Shown: piece by piece, positions 61,658 to 64,000 of the stretch
Layout of the letters: each line of letters starts with the position of its first letter
Position numbering within the stretch: position 1 is the stretch's first letter
Origin: an uncultured Alistipes sp.
GTDB lineage: Bacteria > Bacteroidota > Bacteroidia > Bacteroidales > UBA932
NCBI GenBank assembly: GCA_945787505.1
Contig: CALZHC010000002.1
Location: 1-64,000, forward strand
DNA: 64,000 bases
Reading direction: 5' to 3'
Notes under the pieces: generated by a model
What the model saw: only the letters and a program-made list of their open reading frames with translations
Database searches by the model: none
What the model was told of the DNA's origin: nothing
Position numbers and translations under genes: made by a program

Positions 61658-63109
61658 ATGAAACAGAGATTGCTTTTATTATTTGTAGTATTATCCTTCT
61701 CTCTTGATATTGTGGCTCAGAATGACGCAAAGTCTTTTGCAGAGTATTATTCCAAAAGCTCCAATGATTTCAATGAAATGAGGAATAAGGCAAATGCAGA
61801 ATTTGCAGATTATCTCAAGCAGGCATGGGAAGAGTTCCAGGTTAGCATGGGAAAGGTAGATCCATTGGGAAATGTTCCTGATAAGCCTGAGTATTATGGA
61901 GAGGACCTATCTTATTATCCTTCGCTTCCGGCAATACCTTTTTGCGGCGATTTCTTTTCTGGAGCGGAATTCCCGATTATCACAGATGCTATTTCAGTCT
62001 CTGAAATGGATGCTGAATCTGTCTCTATTGATTGTTTTGGCATAAGTACTACGATACCATACTCTAGTTCTCTTCGCATTTCCCGAATTTCAGCAAAGGA
62101 ACAGGATGTTTCGCAGGGTTGGAGTGCATTGAGCAATGCGAACTTTATGCCTACCGTTCAGGCTATTGAGTCTTTCAGAAACAAATATAAATTCGGAGAC
62201 TGGGCGGTTTACAATATTGTAAAGACGATTACTGATGCAGTATATGTTCCCGAACATATCAATGAAAAGATCCTCACTCAGATGTTCTTCCTCTCTCAGA
62301 TGAAGTACAAGGTCAAAGTAGGTGCGGCAGGTAATCAGTTGGTCCTCCTTCTTCCTTTTTCATCGCAGATATATCAAGTTCCTTATATCAATGATTCGAA
62401 AGATGATTACTATATGTTCTCTTATGAGAGGGTAAATTCACAGGACCCTTTCTACTCATTCGGTGATGGATTTGCAATAGCCGAGAACAAAATAGAGCTT
62501 GTTATCGAAACCCCCATTTCGGTAAGTGATGATTTTTATCAGCTGAAGATGCTCTCCAAATGGGAACCGCTATTTGGGGAGAGTGTGGCTGTTCCTCTTA
62601 ATATTCCTGATGTCAAGTTCTATCTTGAATATCCTCAGTCAGATATGCTGACCTACCACAGTTCCAAGGTCGATATCGAACTGCGCAGAGCTGTCCTTAA
62701 GGCCTTTAAATATAAGCTGATTAAAGAGGATATGTCTACTGAGCAGGCTGTCTCGTTTATGCTCAAGGTCGTACAGAAAGGTTTCGACTATAAGTCTGAT
62801 ATTGAAATGTTCGGAAGAACAAAGCCCCTCTTCGTGGAGGAGTCGTTTTTTTACGGATCTAACAATTGCAAAGATAGGGTTCTTATCCTTTCGTGGCTGG
62901 TGAAGGAACTTTTGGGTCTTGATGTTGTCGCATTTCTGTATCAGGGACATGTTGCTCTGGGTATTAACCTTCCGGATGAGATTAAGGGAGACTCTTATAT
63001 GTATAAAGGAAAGAGGTATGTCATGTGTGACCCTACATATATTGGTGCTCCTATTGGTGCGACTATGACTATGTTCAGAAATGTCCAGCCTCAGATTGTC
63101 GAGATATAG
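61658..63109 (+). CDS. secreted protein with C-terminal transglutaminase-like domain
   Basis: 483 residues; signal peptide about 1-21 (SLDIVAQ). The C-terminal quarter carries a transglutaminase/cysteine-protease triad arrangement: C404 (NCKDR), H431 (YQGHVALGI) and D458 (CDPTY). Residues 25-380 are not assignable; they include aromatic beta-rich stretches. Probably periplasmic, perhaps acting on proteins or peptidoglycan peptides. It follows the LPP20-like gene across a terminator. Confidence 0.75.
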   Translation: MKQRLLLLFVVLSFSLDIVAQNDAKSFAEYYSKSSNDFNEMRNKANAEFADYLKQAWEEFQVSMGKVDPLGNVPDKPEYYGEDLSYYPSLPAIPFCGDFFSGAEFPIITDAISVSEMDAESVSIDCFGISTTIPYSSSLRISRISAKEQDVSQGWSALSNANFMPTVQAIESFRNKYKFGDWAVYNIVKTITDAVYVPEHINEKILTQMFFLSQMKYKVKVGAAGNQLVLLLPFSSQIYQVPYINDSKDDYYMFSYERVNSQDPFYSFGDGFAIAENKIELVIETPISVSDDFYQLKMLSKWEPLFGESVAVPLNIPDVKFYLEYPQSDMLTYHSSKVDIELRRAVLKAFKYKLIKEDMSTEQAVSFMLKVVQKGFDYKSDIEMFGRTKPLFVEESFFYGSNNCKDRVLILSWLVKELLGLDVVAFLYQGHVALGINLPDEIKGDSYMYKGKRYVMCDPTYIGAPIGATMTMFRNVQPQIVEI

Positions 63110-63139
63110 ACTGACAAATTGTCTCTTTTTTTCGAAAAA

Positions 63140-63169
63140 CATTGCCAAATTGCCTTTGGCAATGTTTTT
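63140..63169 (+). terminator. terminator after the transglutaminase-like gene
   Basis: CATTGCCAAA / TTTGGCAATG, a 10-bp perfect stem with a 5-nt loop followed by five T. It lies 31 bp before grpE. Confidence 0.85.
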
Positions 63170-63199
63170 GTTTATATAGGCTCAGAAAACTGAATAATT

Positions 63200-63796
63200 A
63201 TGAGTACAAAGGATAAACAAAATACTGAACAAATAAAAGATGATAAATCACAATCATCTGAAAAAGAGATTGTTGATAAAGAAGATAATGGCTCTGCAAA
63301 TGAGTCTGAAGATACTTCAGAGGCAAATGGCGAATCAGATGCACAGAGTGTTATCGAAGAACTTACTAGCAAATTGACTGAGGCTAATGACAAGTACATA
63401 CGTCTGGCAGCGGAATTTGACAATTATAGAAGAAGAACTGCCAAAGAACGCCTTGATCTGATCTCGACTGCCGGAGAGGATGTCATTAAAGGTTTTCTAC
63501 CTATTTTGGATGATTGCGAACGCGCCCTTGAGGTTCTTAAAAAATCTGAGGCTTCGGAGGCTGCGATTGAGGGTACAGAACTTATTTTTAATAAGATAAT
63601 GACTTTTCTCAAAGGTAGGGGGGTCTCTGTTATAGATGCCTTGGGTCAGGAGCTTGATACCGATTATCATGAAGCTGTGGCTAAATTCCCTGTTGATGAT
63701 AAAGAGAAGAAAAATAGGATAATCGATGTAGTGCAGCAAGGTTATAAATTGAATGAAAAAGTGATACGTTTTTCTAAAGTAGTAGTAGGAGTTTAA
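63200..63796 (+). CDS. grpE: nucleotide exchange factor GrpE
   Basis: Releases ADP from DnaK. 198 residues: an acidic, disordered N-terminus (about 1-60), a long coiled coil with [19 protein letters not shown], then the small beta domain with [13 protein letters not shown] and [11 protein letters not shown]. It is 4 bp upstream of dnaJ; dnaK is not in view. Confidence 0.95.
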   Translation: MSTKDKQNTEQIKDDKSQSSEKEIVDKEDNGSANESEDTSEANGESDAQSVIEELTSKLTEANDKYIRLAAEFDNYRRRTAKERLDLISTAGEDVIKGFLPILDDCERALEVLKKSEASEAAIEGTELIFNKIMTFLKGRGVSVIDALGQELDTDYHEAVAKFPVDDKEKKNRIIDVVQQGYKLNEKVIRFSKVVVGV

Positions 63797-63800
63797 TACA

Positions 63801-64000
63801 ATGGCTGAAAAGAGAGATTATTACGAAGTGTTGGGAGTCTCTAAAGATTCTTCGGCAGAGGATATTAAGAAGGCATATAGAAAGTTAGCCCTCAAGTACC
63901 ATCCGGATAGGAATCCTGACGATAAAGCGGCAGAGGAGAAATTCAAAGAGGCAGCTGAGGCTTATGATGTGTTGAGTGATCCTGAGAAGAAGGCTAAATA
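63801..64000 (+). CDS. dnaJ: chaperone DnaJ, N-terminal part (cut by the window end)
   Basis: The J-domain is visible: [31 protein letters not shown] with the HPD motif, and [12 protein letters not shown]. About 66 residues are seen; the Gly/Phe region and zinc domain lie beyond the edge. Directly after grpE, forming the usual co-chaperone pair. Confidence 0.96.
   Translation, partial: MAEKRDYYEVLGVSKDSSAEDIKKAYRKLALKYHPDRNPDDKAAEEKFKEAAEAYDVLSDPEKKAK

Overview
The window is a stretch of chromosome from a member of the Bacteroidota, most likely the order Bacteroidales. The evidence is the promoter style (TTTG at -33 and TAnnTTTG at -7, seen at least seven times with 19-20 bp spacing), the weak use of Shine-Dalgarno sites, and the gene content: a Rho with a long charged insert, an 1100-residue SecA, a bactofilin, MeaB, DUF1573 and DUF4296 proteins, a Bacteroidota-type LptD, and remnants of a CTnDOT-like conjugative transposon. 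I cannot name the genus from the sequence alone.

Layout. Positions 1-3,450 are accessory and decayed. An IS4/IS1634-like insertion sequence (57-1994) splits a small unknown ORF. It is followed by a chimeric remnant in which a TraG-like conjugation ATPase fragment runs into the catalytic half of a tyrosine recombinase (2358-3449). Positions 3,645-12,700 form one long minus-strand operon: rsfS, ftsH, cdsA, a PS-decarboxylase-like gene, an M20 dipeptidase, pyrF, rlmD and mnmE, all tightly packed. After birA on the plus strand come minus-strand rho, ridA and lptD. lptD shares an interleaved divergent promoter region with a plus-strand run of amidase, MCE protein, dnaA, pepD, rpe and an MFS transporter.

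From 26 to 41 kb there is a ferredoxin, a DUF1573 protein, meaB with a His-rich ten-TM metal exporter, a convergent mnmD, and then secA, lpdA, bactofilin, ftsY and pheT as one operon, followed by an orphan hybrid TPR/histidine kinase. From 41 to 47 kb a minus-strand group holds an SLC13 transporter, a small outer-membrane protein, deoC, a radical SAM protein, an amidohydrolase and a DUF4296 lipoprotein. From 47 to 56 kb there are a NodB deacetylase, purD, a membrane protein, an aminotransferase, then purM, a glutamate-racemase-like lipoprotein and an exonuclease/RlmI fusion in one overlapping set, and tRNA-Cys(GCA). From 56 to 60 kb gmk, nadD, pyrE, an SRPBCC-like gene and an RsmF-like methyltransferase run leftward. 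The right end carries fbaA, two envelope proteins, grpE and the start of dnaJ.

Most of the window is housekeeping: envelope and phospholipid synthesis, protein export and folding, tRNA/rRNA modification, and nucleotide synthesis. I see no CRISPR array, rRNA operon, phage or obvious new defence system. The most interesting objects are the triply frameshifted but frame-restored TraG/integrase chimera, the in-frame exonuclease-RlmI fusion, the racemase-like lipoprotein with its first catalytic Cys replaced, and the 10-residue periodic DSL repeat in LptD.
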